DNA of 64,000 nucleotides. Origin: Phytohabitans houttuyneae. GTDB taxonomy: Bacteria; Actinomycetota; Actinomycetes; Mycobacteriales; Micromonosporaceae. The position numbers and the translations under genes were made by a program. The stretch spans positions 1,169,001 to 1,233,000 of the forward strand of contig NZ_BLPF01000001.1 of NCBI RefSeq assembly GCF_011764425.1. Direction: 5' to 3'. Below, piece by piece: positions 55,352 to 63,240 of the stretch. Each line of letters begins with the position of its first letter. Within the stretch, counting starts at the first letter, position 1. The notes below the pieces were generated by a model. The model did not search any database, was not told the DNA's origin, and saw only the letters and a program-made list of their open reading frames with translations.

Positions 55352-57163
55352 TCACGGCACGACCTCCTCGAAGGCCCGCTCGCGCTCCCGCTCCGCCTCG
55401 GCCTTCTCGTAGGCGGTGACCAGGTCGGCGTACCCGGCGACGGTGGCCAGCAGCTCCGTGTGCGTGCCGGTGGCGACCACCCGGCCGTGCTCGATGTAGA
55501 CCACCTCGTCGGCGAGTGCGATGGTGGCGCGGCGGTACGCCACCACGAGGATCGTGGCCGGCGGGTCGGCCGAGCGCAGCGAGCCGAGGATCGCGGCCTC
55601 CACGCGCGGGTCGACGGCGCTCGTGGCGTCGTCGAGCACGAGCAGCGCGGGGCGGCCGGCGAGCGCGCGGGTGAGCGTGAGCCGCTGCCGCTGCCCGCCG
55701 GAGAGGGTGGCGCCGCGCTCGCCCACATGAGTGACGAGCCCTTCGGGCAGGCGGGCCACGAAGCCGTCGGCCTGCGCCATCCGCAGCGCGGCCCACACGT
55801 CCTCGTCGGCGACGCCGGGGCGGTCGAGCGTGACGTTGGCCCGCACGGTGTCGTCGAAGACGAACGGCACCTGCGGCACCAGCGCGATCGTCTCGGCCAG
55901 CGACGCGGCGGTCAGCGTGGTCAGCGGGGTGTCGTCGAGCCGCACGGTGCCGGAGGCGGGGTCGACGAGGCGCGCGGCCAGCGACGCGATCGTGGACTTG
56001 CCGGAGCCGGTGGGGCCGACGAGCGCGACGGTGCGCCCCGCGGGCACCGTGAAGCTCACGTCGTGCAGGACCTGGCTCTCCTCGTACCCGAAGGAAACGG
56101 ACTCGAAGCGCAGGGTCGCGGGCGTGCCGCGGGCGGCGCGGACGCCGGTGCCGTAGGGCATCTCGCCCTCGGCCCGCAGCACGCGCTGCACCCGGTCCCA
56201 CCCCGCGACGCTGCGCGGCAGCTCAGCCAGGACCCAGCCGATCGCCCGCACCGGAAAGGCCAGGACGGTGAACAGGAACGCGACGCTCACCAGCTCGGTG
56301 ACCGTCACCGCGCCCTGCCGCAGCCGCCAGGCGCCGACCAGCAGGACCGCGAGCGTGCCGAGGCTGGGCAGCGTCTCCAGCATCGGGTCGAAGACGCCGC
56401 GCAGCCGCCCCACCGCGATCAGCGAGTCGCGCAGCTCGGCGGCGCGGCCGGCGAAGCGGGCGGTCTCCTCGGCCTCGCGTCCCATCGTCTTGACCACCAG
56501 CGCGCCGTCGAAGCTCTCGTGCGCGATCGCGCTCACCTCGCCGCGCAGCGCCTGAGCCCGCGTCTGGCGGGGTGCCATGCGGCGGGAGTAGACGACGTTG
56601 AGGGCGAAGAGCGCGGGGAAGATGGCCGCGCCGACCAGCGCGAGGACCCAGTCGGTGGCGAAGAGCGACACGAACGCGCCGGCCAGCATGATGAGCGTGC
56701 CCACCGCGAACGGCAGCGGCGCGATCGGAAACCAGGTGGCCTCGACGTCGGAGTTGGCGTTGGACAGCAGCGTGCCGGTGGCGTTGCGCTGGTGCCACGC
56801 GACCGGCAGGTCGAGGTAGCGGCGGGTGACCTGGCGGCGGTACGAGGCCTGGAGGCGGTACTGCATGAAGGCGGCGCCCAGCCGTCGACCGAAGATCGCG
56901 GCCACCTTGAGCACGCTGAGCGCGATCAGCGCCGCCGCGACGAGGAAGAGCAGGCCGGTGTCCGCGCGCCCGTCCTCCAGCGAGGGCACCACGACGTCGC
57001 CGACGATCGCGCCGACGATGTACGCCCCGGCGATCGTGAGCAGGCCGAACGTGCCGCTGCCGACCACGGATATGGCGAAGATGCGGGGCTCCACGCGGAT
57101 CGCGTGCCCCAGGATGCGCAGGCCCTTGGCCAACACATCCCGGCTGGTACTGTCCGCCACCAC
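55352..57163 (-). CDS. ABC exporter half-transporter, degenerate-site subunit
   Basis: 603 residues. Six-helix domain (ATWFPIAPLPFAVGTLIMLA, WVLALVGAAIFPALFALNVV) and ATPase domain with good Walker A VGPTGSGKSTIASLA and canonical signature ATLSGGQRQRLTL. But the Walker B catalytic Glu is Asp (LLVLDDATSAVD) and the switch His is Tyr (LVVAYRRATIALAD). These two losses mark the non-hydrolysing site of heterodimeric exporters such as TM287/288 and BmrCD. Ends in a charged tail (EKAEAERERERAFEEVVP). GTG 57163, or the next GTG. Confidence 0.93.
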   Translation of the reverse strand: MVADSTSRDVLAKGLRILGHAIRVEPRIFAISVVGSGTFGLLTIAGAYIVGAIVGDVVVPSLEDGRADTGLLFLVAAALIALSVLKVAAIFGRRLGAAFMQYRLQASYRRQVTRRYLDLPVAWHQRNATGTLLSNANSDVEATWFPIAPLPFAVGTLIMLAGAFVSLFATDWVLALVGAAIFPALFALNVVYSRRMAPRQTRAQALRGEVSAIAHESFDGALVVKTMGREAEETARFAGRAAELRDSLIAVGRLRGVFDPMLETLPSLGTLAVLLVGAWRLRQGAVTVTELVSVAFLFTVLAFPVRAIGWVLAELPRSVAGWDRVQRVLRAEGEMPYGTGVRAARGTPATLRFESVSFGYEESQVLHDVSFTVPAGRTVALVGPTGSGKSTIASLAARLVDPASGTVRLDDTPLTTLTAASLAETIALVPQVPFVFDDTVRANVTLDRPGVADEDVWAALRMAQADGFVARLPEGLVTHVGERGATLSGGQRQRLTLTRALAGRPALLVLDDATSAVDPRVEAAILGSLRSADPPATILVVAYRRATIALADEVVYIEHGRVVATGTHTELLATVAGYADLVTAYEKAEAERERERAFEEVVP

Positions 57164-57305
57164 TCCCCCGTAAGCCCTATTTGGTCTTCTCTATCCTTAC
57201 CGGAGGAAACGCCTGGTGGCGACCGGTTATGCGCTGTGTCAGCGGTCACACGTGGGCGGACGGCGCCGGCCGCGCCACCAGACGACCTCGGCTAGCTTGG
57301 GGCAC

Positions 57306-57934
57306 ATGGCCCGCTATGCCCAGAGTGAACGGCGGCTCCTCGCCGACCTGCTCCTCGCGGTCGGTCCCGACGCACCGACCCTGTGCCAGGGGTGGACCAC
57401 GCGTGACCTCGCCGCCCACCTCGTGATGCGGGAACGCCGCCCCGACGCCGCCGCCGGAATCCTGCTCGGCCCGCTGCGCGGCCACTCCGAGCGGGTGCGC
57501 GAGGCACTGGCGGCGCGCTCGTACCCGGAGCTGGTGGGCATGGTGCGGGCCGCGCCGTGGTGGAGCCCGGTGAGCAACCCGCTCGCCGACGCCGCCGCGA
57601 ACACGCTCGAGTTCTTCATCCACCACGAGGACGTCCGCCGGGGCCAGCCGGGGTGGCGGCCGCGCGAGCTTCCCCGCGAGCAGCAGGAAGCCCTGTGGCG
57701 GCGGGCGCGGGGGACGGCCCGGCTCGCGCTGCGCCGGGTGCGCGCCGCGGTGCGCATCCAGGCTCCGGGGTACGGGAGGCGACGGCCGGCAGCGGCGGCG
57801 ACCAGGTACGGCTGGTGGGGTCGCCGGGCGAGCTGGCGATCTTCCTGAGCGGCCGGCAGCGGGCCGCGCGCGTGCAGGTGGACGGGGCGCCGGAGCTGGC
57901 CGCGTTCCTGCGCACGGCCAAGCTGGGCGTGTGA
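57306..57934 (+). CDS. TIGR03085-type protein (frameshifted in this sequence)
   Basis: About 209 residues after repair. Starts MARYAQSERRLLADLLLAVG and has GWTTRDLAAHLVMRERRPDA and FFIHHEDVRRGQPGW, the usual features of this actinobacterial DinB-like/mycothiol-enzyme-related family. The frame is lost after RIQAPGYG; one extra G in GGG 57774-57776 gives APGYGEATAGSGGDQVRLVG and restores the end ELAIFLSGRQRAARVQVDG. Function unknown; possibly a metal-dependent thiol-binding protein. Confidence 0.82.
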
Positions 57935-57937
57935 GGC

Positions 57938-58408
57938 TCAGTCGTCGTCGAGCGTGGCCTGCGGCCTGCCGCCGGCGCAGGTGACGTGCACTTCGACCCG
58001 ACCGCTGCCCTGCCCCTTGCCGCCCCGGTCGAACCGCACCTCGGCCTCGTCGGTCAGCTCCCGGTCGTAGTCGACGGTCGCGTAACCCTGCGGCGGTGCC
58101 ACCGAATCGATCTTGACCAGCCCACCCTCGCAGTGCGCCGTGATCGTGCTGCCGGCCGGGCGCAGGACCGTCGCGGGCGGGGCGGTGCGGCTCGGCCGCG
58201 TGCTCGCGCTCCGCGACGGGCTGAGGCTCGCGGACGGCACCGGCGAGGCCAGGGCCTCCGCGACCTCCTCCTGCGTGAGGGTGGCCGCGGCCGTGCCGCT
58301 GATGCCCTCGCCGATCACCCGCACCGCGCCGAGGCCGACCACCGTCGCGGCGGCGGCCGCGACGAGCCAACCCACCATGGCGAACGCGGTACGGCTTCCC
58401 ACGCACAC
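57938..58408 (-). CDS. anchored or secreted small protein
   Basis: 156 residues: one N-terminal membrane helix (TAFAMVGWLVAAAAATVVGL), a Ser/Pro/Thr linker (PSASLSPSRSASTRPSRTAP), and an extracellular beta-like domain with two Cys (TITAHCEGG, VEVHVTCAGGRPQ) that could form a disulfide. No family recognised. It is divergent from the two-component operon across about 100 nt, which hints that it may be a target or sensor partner of that system. GTG 58408 or GTG 58402. Confidence 0.7.
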   Translation of the reverse strand: MCVGSRTAFAMVGWLVAAAAATVVGLGAVRVIGEGISGTAAATLTQEEVAEALASPVPSASLSPSRSASTRPSRTAPPATVLRPAGSTITAHCEGGLVKIDSVAPPQGYATVDYDRELTDEAEVRFDRGGKGQGSGRVEVHVTCAGGRPQATLDDD

Positions 58409-58426
58409 GACTATGCCGTGCCGCGC

Positions 58427-58456
58427 GTTAAGGCGAGCGCCGGGCGACGCTAAAGG
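58427..58456. promoter_or_regulatory. candidate response-regulator direct repeat
   Basis: GTTAAGG (58427-58433) and GCTAAAGG (58449-58456) start 22 bp apart, two helical turns, in the divergent gap before the response-regulator gene. The inverted form of a related word occurs twice, again 22 bp apart, before the PepSY gene (60414-60450). A GGTTAACG palindrome follows at 58459-58466. Confidence 0.4.
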
Positions 58457-58506
58457 ACGGTTAACGCCACTCCTGTGCCACGCGGGTGAGGGATAGGTTG
58501 CTTGAC

Positions 58507-59193
58507 GTGGCCCGCCTGCTGCTCATCGAGGACGATCTCGCCATCCGCACGCCGCTGATCCGGGCGCTGCGCGAGCGCGGGCACGCGGTGGCCGCCGCAC
58601 ACACCGCCATGGACGGCCTGCAGACCACGCTGCAGGAGCGCCCCGACCTCGTGGTGCTCGACCTCGGGCTGCCCGACCTCGACGGCCTCGAGCTGCTGCG
58701 GATGCTGCGCGGCGTGAGCACGGTGCCCGTCATCATCGCCACCGCCCGCGACGACGAGGCCGAGATCGTGCGCGGCCTCGACGCGGGTGCCGACGACTAC
58801 GTGGTCAAGCCGTTCACCGCGGCCCAGCTCGACGCGCGGGTACGGGCCGTGCTCCGCCGCGGCGCCGGCGACCCGGGCGAGTCCGCAGTGGTCGTCGGCG
58901 AGCTGCGGGTCGACCCGCGCTCCCGGGAGGCGACGCTGGGCGGGACGGCGCTGGACCTGACCCCGCGCGAGTTCGACCTGCTGCACCACCTCGCGGCGCG
59001 CGCCGGGCAGGTGGTCACGAAGCGGGAGCTGCTGACCGAGGTGTGGCAGGTGCCGTACGGCGGGGCCGACAAGACCGTCGACGTGCACCTCTCGTGGCTG
59101 CGCCGCAAGCTCGGCGAGACCGCGCTGGAGCCTCGGTACCTGCACACGGTGCGCGGCGTGGGCGTGCGCCTGTCACCGCCGGCGGCTCCATGA
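58507..59193 (+). CDS. OmpR-family response regulator
   Basis: 228 residues. Receiver domain with phospho-Asp52 (DLVVLDLGLPDLDG), acidic pocket LLIEDDLAIR, Thr in IIATARDD and Lys in DYVVKPFTAAQL. Winged-helix output domain LTPREFDLLHHLAARAGQVV, KTVDVHLSWLRRKLG, HTVRGVGVRL. GTG 58507. Overlaps the kinase gene (ATGA). Confidence 0.95.
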   Translation: MARLLLIEDDLAIRTPLIRALRERGHAVAAAHTAMDGLQTTLQERPDLVVLDLGLPDLDGLELLRMLRGVSTVPVIIATARDDEAEIVRGLDAGADDYVVKPFTAAQLDARVRAVLRRGAGDPGESAVVVGELRVDPRSREATLGGTALDLTPREFDLLHHLAARAGQVVTKRELLTEVWQVPYGGADKTVDVHLSWLRRKLGETALEPRYLHTVRGVGVRLSPPAAP

Positions 59194-60428
59194 GGCGCCG
59201 GCTGGCCCTGCTGGTCACGGCGACGGCGTGCCTTGTGCTGGTGGCGTTCCTCGTACCGCTGGCGGTGCTGATCCGCGCGGTGGCGGAGGACCGCGCGCTG
59301 GTCGCCGCCACCGCCGACCTGCAGGGCCTGGTGCCGCTCGCCGCCACGACCGCGACCCCGGACCTGGCGACGCTCGCGTCGGGCGCCGACCGCCCGGTCA
59401 CCGTGTACCTGCCGGACGGTACGCCGGTGGGCGCGCCCGCGCCGCGTACCCCCGCGGTGGAGCTCGCCGCCCGCGGCCGCAGCCTGACCGCGGAGGCCGA
59501 GGGCGGTCGCGAGATCGTGGTGGGTGTGCAGGGTCGGGCGGACGGCACGGTGGTGCTGCGCACGTTCGTGCCGGACGAGGAGCTGAGCCGCGGCGTGACC
59601 CGCGCGTGGCTGCTGCTGGCGGGGCTGGGCATGGCGCTGCTGCTGGTCGGCCTCTTCGTCGCCGACCGCCTGGCCCGCACGCTGGTCACCTCGATCACCG
59701 AACTGTCCACTGTGTCCCACCGCCTCGCCGGTGCCGAGCTCGACGCCCGCGCCACCCCCTCCGGCCCGGCCGAGCTGCGCGACGTGGCCGGCGCGCTCAA
59801 CCATCTCGCCGGCCGCATCCAGGACCTGCTGCGCGAGGAGCGCGAGCAGGTGGCCGACCTTTCGCACCGCCTGCGTACCCCGCTCACGGCACTGCGCCTG
59901 GAGGCCGAGGCGCTGGGCGACCCCGCCGAGGCGGCCCGCGTGACGGCCGGCGTCGACGCGGTGGAACGCGCGGTGAGCGGCCTCATCATCGCCGCCCGCC
60001 GGGCCACGCCGAGCCCGTTCCCGGCCGAGTGCGACGCGGCGGCGGTGGTGCGCGAGCGCGTGGCGTTCTGGTCGGTGCTCGCCGAGGACACCGGCCGCGA
60101 GGTGCGGCTCGACCTCGTCGACGGCCCGCTCCCGGTCCCGGTCGCCGCGGAGGACCTGGCCGCCGCGGTGGACGCCTTACTGGGCAATGTCTTCGCCCAC
60201 ACGCCGGACGGCACGCCCTTCGCGGTGAGCCTCCGCCAGGACGGCGTGCTGTCGATCGCCGACGAAGGCCCCGGCCTGCCCGCCGGCGCCGGTGAACGCG
60301 GTGAGAGCACCGCCGGCTCCACCGGCCTCGGCCTGGACATCGCCCGCCGGGCCGGCCACACCCTCCGGCTGTCCACGTCGCACACCGGCGGCGCGCTGGT
60401 GACGCTGGAGCTCTTAGCGCGCCCTTAG
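59190..60428 (+). CDS. sensor histidine kinase
   Basis: 412 residues. Two membrane helices (about 7-30 and 148-170) enclose a ~115-residue external sensor (VTVYLPDGTPVGAPAPRTPA). HAMP follows (ITELSTVSHRLAGAELDARA). Phospho-acceptor His226 is in DLSHRLRTPLTALRLEAEAL. The ATPase part has NVFAHTP (N box), ADEGPGLP (G1) and STGLGLDIARRAG (G2). ATG 59190 overlaps the regulator stop. Signal unknown, perhaps envelope stress, since the PepSY protein follows. Confidence 0.94.
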   Translation: MRRRLALLVTATACLVLVAFLVPLAVLIRAVAEDRALVAATADLQGLVPLAATTATPDLATLASGADRPVTVYLPDGTPVGAPAPRTPAVELAARGRSLTAEAEGGREIVVGVQGRADGTVVLRTFVPDEELSRGVTRAWLLLAGLGMALLLVGLFVADRLARTLVTSITELSTVSHRLAGAELDARATPSGPAELRDVAGALNHLAGRIQDLLREEREQVADLSHRLRTPLTALRLEAEALGDPAEAARVTAGVDAVERAVSGLIIAARRATPSPFPAECDAAAVVRERVAFWSVLAEDTGREVRLDLVDGPLPVPVAAEDLAAAVDALLGNVFAHTPDGTPFAVSLRQDGVLSIADEGPGLPAGAGERGESTAGSTGLGLDIARRAGHTLRLSTSHTGGALVTLELLARP

Positions 60429-60450
60429 GGTTCTCACAGCGCGCCCCTAG
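60414..60450. promoter_or_regulatory. candidate response-regulator direct repeat before the PepSY gene
   Basis: AGCGCGCCCTTAG (60416-60428) and AGCGCGCCCCTAG (60438-60450) are direct repeats exactly 22 bp apart, as OmpR-type regulators prefer. The first overlaps the end of the kinase gene. This suggests the neighbouring two-component system drives the PepSY gene. Confidence 0.55.
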
Positions 60451-60488
60451 CAAGCAACGCGCGAACCTCCATGTCAAGGAGGTGCGTC

Positions 60489-61079
60489 ATGGCACGCAAG
60501 TCATTGCTGGTAGTGGTCGCCGGAGCGGCGGCCGTGGGCATCATCGCGACGGGGGCGGCCGCGGGCGCGGCGCTCACGGGCGGTTCGGACGACGGCTTCG
60601 GCGCGTCGGTCTCGTCGTCGCCGTCGGACGACTTCACCACGCCGTCCGACGACAGTTCGACGCCGTCCGATGATAGTTCGACGCCGTCCGATGACAGTTC
60701 GACGCCGTCCGACGACAGCTCGACACCGTCCGATGACAGCTCGACGCCGTCGGACGACTTCACGACGGCGCCCTCGGACGACCCGACCTCGGGCGGCCCT
60801 ACCTCGAAGGCGCCGGCCGCGGACGCGGTCAGCCGCGACCGGGCGATCGACATCGCGCTCGCCACGACCGGCGGCGGCACTGTCGTCGACACCGAACGGG
60901 AGTGGGAGCACGGCCGGCCGGCCTGGAAGATCGAGATTGTGAAGGGCGGCGTGGAGCACAAGGTCTACGTCGACCGCGCGACCGGCGGCATCGTCAAGTA
61001 CGACCGTGACGACGACAGCAGCGGCAGCGGTGGCGACGACGACAGCAGCGGCAAGGGCCGCGGCGGGGACGACGACTGA
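60489..61079 (+). CDS. PepSY-domain protein with Ser/Asp heptad repeat
   Basis: 196 residues. N-terminal signal or anchor (KSLLVVVAGAAAVGIIATGA), then eight PSDDSST-like heptads (21-bp units, 60620-60780), then a PepSY domain (DRAIDIALATTGGGTVVDTE, WKIEIVKGGVEHKVYVDRAT) and an Asp/Ser/Gly-rich tail. PepSY domains are thought to inhibit peptidases or sense the envelope. ATG 60489 follows AAGGAGG. It sits right behind the kinase gene and is a probable target of it. Confidence 0.87.
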   Translation: MARKSLLVVVAGAAAVGIIATGAAAGAALTGGSDDGFGASVSSSPSDDFTTPSDDSSTPSDDSSTPSDDSSTPSDDSSTPSDDSSTPSDDFTTAPSDDPTSGGPTSKAPAADAVSRDRAIDIALATTGGGTVVDTEREWEHGRPAWKIEIVKGGVEHKVYVDRATGGIVKYDRDDDSSGSGGDDDSSGKGRGGDDD

Positions 61080-61095
61080 CAACCGGGCACATATC

Positions 61096-61124
61096 GGCCG
61101 CGCCTCCCTGTGGGGCGCGGCCGA
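61096..61124 (+). terminator. terminator after the PepSY gene
   Basis: Stem CGGCCGCGCC (61096-61105) with GGCGCGGCCG (61115-61124), 9-nt loop, 17 nt after the stop. Confidence 0.75.
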
Positions 61125-61217
61125 AAGCCGCAGAACGGCAGGACACGCCGGGGTGTGAGGCAGCCGGGACTTGGCGAGAAGGCGCCGCGTCAATACTCTT
61201 CAGTAACACTACCTTAA

Positions 61218-61233
61218 CGTGACGGCGGTCACG
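61218..61233. promoter_or_regulatory. palindrome before the acyl-CoA ligase gene
   Basis: CGTGAC-GGCG-GTCACG, 28 nt before the ATG. A TACCTTAACG stretch (possible -10) lies just upstream. It could be the site of a lipid-responsive TetR or GntR regulator encoded elsewhere. Confidence 0.45.
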
Positions 61234-61260
61234 TCGTAGACCTGTGAGGCGGCCCCCGCT

Positions 61261-63087
61261 ATGTCTCTTGAGATCCCGTACCGGTCTATACCGGACATGT
61301 TCCTGAAACGCATCGCGTCCACCCCCGACCGCGATGCGCTCGCCCACCCCGCGCCCGACGACTCCGGTCCGGTGTGGCTCAAGTGGTCCGAGATCGGTCG
61401 CCGCGCCAAGGCGATCGCGGCCGGGCTGGTCGGGCTCGGCGTCGGCACCGAAGACCGCGTCGCGATCATCAGCAACACGCGGCTGGAATGGGTGCTGGCC
61501 GACCTCGGCGTGATGTGCGCCGGCGGCGCGACCACCACCGTGTACCCGACGACGGAGCCGGAAGACGTCGCCTACATCATCGGCGACTCCGGCTCGATCG
61601 TCGTCATCGCCGAAAACGCCACCCAGGCGGGCAAGCTCGCCGGTGCCAGCGTGCCAGCCGTCAAGCACGTCGTGCTGATCGACGGGGCCGCCGACCCGGC
61701 CGCCTCGCCGCCGCAGACCACGCTCGCCGACCTGGAGGCCGCGGGCGCGGAGCGGCTGGCGAGCGAGCCCGACCTGATCGAGAAGATCACCGAGGGCATC
61801 ACCCACGACCACCTGGCGACCCTGATCTACACGTCGGGCACCACCGGGCGCCCGAAGGGCGTCGAGCTGCTGCACGGCGGCTGGTGCTGGGAGGCGGTGG
61901 CGCAGGCGGGACCGGGCCTGATGGAGCCGGACGACCTTCAGTACCTGTGGCTGCCCCTGTCCCACTCCTTCGGCAAGACGCTGATCACGGGGATCATCCA
62001 CGTCGGCATGCCCACGTACGTGGACGGGCGGCTCGACAAGCTCGTCGACAACCTCGCCGTGGTCAAGCCCACGCTGATGTGCGGCGCGCCGCGCATCTTC
62101 GAGAAGGTGTACAACCGCGCGGTGTCGTCGGCGCAGGACGCGGGCGGCGCCAAGGCCAAGATCTTCGCGTGGGCGGTGCGCACCGGCAAGCAGAAGGTGG
62201 CGCTGGAGCAGGCCGGCAAGCCGGTGCCGCGAGGGCTCGAGATCAAGTACAGCCTCGCCAACCGCCTCGTCTTCAGCAAGCTCCAGGCCCGCCTCGGCGG
62301 CCGCATCCGCAAGCTTGTCTCCGGCGCGGCGCCGCTGTCGGTGCCGATCGCGGAGTTCTTCGCGGCGGCGGGGCTGCCGATCGGCGAGGGGTACGGGCTG
62401 ACCGAGACGAGCGCGGGCAACTTCGTCAACCGGCGTGACTGGGTGAAGATCGGCACGTGCGGCCCCGCCCTGGGCGACCTCGAATGCAAGATCGCCGAGG
62501 ACGGCGAGGTGCTCCTGCGCGGCAAGCCGGTCATGCGCGGCTACCACAACCTGCCCGAGGAGACGGCCGCCGCGTTCACCGAGGACGGCTTCTTCCGCAC
62601 CGGCGACATCGGCGAGCTCGACGCGGACGGCTTCCTGCGCATCACCGACCGCAAGAAGGACCTGGTCAAGACGTCCGGCGGCAAGTACATCGCGCCGTCG
62701 CACATCGAGGGCATGTTCAAGGCGCTGTGCCCGTACACGTCGCAGGTGGTCGTGATCACCCAGGGCCGCAACTTCTGCACGATGCTCGTCACCCTCGACC
62801 CCGACGCGATCGTGGGCTGGGCGGCGGGCGGGCCGCTGGCCGGCAAGCCGTACGGGGAGATCTCCGGCTCGCCCGAGGCGCAGGCGATGGTGGCCGGCTA
62901 CGTCGAGGAGCTGAACACCAAGCTCAACCGGTGGGAGACGGTCAAGAAGTTTACGATCCTGCACCGCGACCTGACGATCGAGGACGGCGAGATGACCCCG
63001 TCCATGAAGATCAAGCGCCGCGTGGTGGAGGCCAACTTCGCCGGCGAGATCGAGAAGATGTACGAAGGCACGCTCGCCGAGATCTGA
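61261..63087 (+). CDS. long-chain fatty acid-CoA ligase
   Basis: 608 residues, FadD15-like. Activates fatty acids through an acyl-adenylate to acyl-CoA. Motifs: ATP loop LIYTSGTTGRPKGVEL, GYGLTETSAGNFVNRR, TGDIGELDADGFLRITDRKK and the C-terminal lysine region GEMTPSMKIKRRVVE. ATG 61261. Stands alone; the thioesterase tesB elsewhere in the window does the opposite reaction. Confidence 0.94.
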   Translation: MSLEIPYRSIPDMFLKRIASTPDRDALAHPAPDDSGPVWLKWSEIGRRAKAIAAGLVGLGVGTEDRVAIISNTRLEWVLADLGVMCAGGATTTVYPTTEPEDVAYIIGDSGSIVVIAENATQAGKLAGASVPAVKHVVLIDGAADPAASPPQTTLADLEAAGAERLASEPDLIEKITEGITHDHLATLIYTSGTTGRPKGVELLHGGWCWEAVAQAGPGLMEPDDLQYLWLPLSHSFGKTLITGIIHVGMPTYVDGRLDKLVDNLAVVKPTLMCGAPRIFEKVYNRAVSSAQDAGGAKAKIFAWAVRTGKQKVALEQAGKPVPRGLEIKYSLANRLVFSKLQARLGGRIRKLVSGAAPLSVPIAEFFAAAGLPIGEGYGLTETSAGNFVNRRDWVKIGTCGPALGDLECKIAEDGEVLLRGKPVMRGYHNLPEETAAAFTEDGFFRTGDIGELDADGFLRITDRKKDLVKTSGGKYIAPSHIEGMFKALCPYTSQVVVITQGRNFCTMLVTLDPDAIVGWAAGGPLAGKPYGEISGSPEAQAMVAGYVEELNTKLNRWETVKKFTILHRDLTIEDGEMTPSMKIKRRVVEANFAGEIEKMYEGTLAEI

Positions 63088-63099
63088 TCCGCCGGCGGG

Positions 63100-63205
63100 C
63101 TTGCACGGTGGAGCCGGCAGCGGAGGTCGGGGAAGTCGGCGAGCGCCAGCTCGCCGCCGACCTCCGCGTTGCCCGCGGGAGCATGCGGTCCGCAGGTGAC
63201 GCGTG
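63100..63205 (-). repeat. dispersed repeat C, inverted long copy and hairpin
   Basis: Reverse complement of the 52540-52640 sequence: CCCGCGGGAGCATGCGGTC and GGCGAGCGCCAGC. It includes a nested hairpin, GGAGGTCGG (63122-63130) with CCGACCTCC (63157-63165) around CGGCGAGC/GCTCGCCG, placed between the convergent ligase and aminotransferase genes, so it may terminate both. Confidence 0.75.
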
Positions 63206-63240
63206 CCGGGGCACATCTTCCTTGAGGATCTTTGTGGTCG

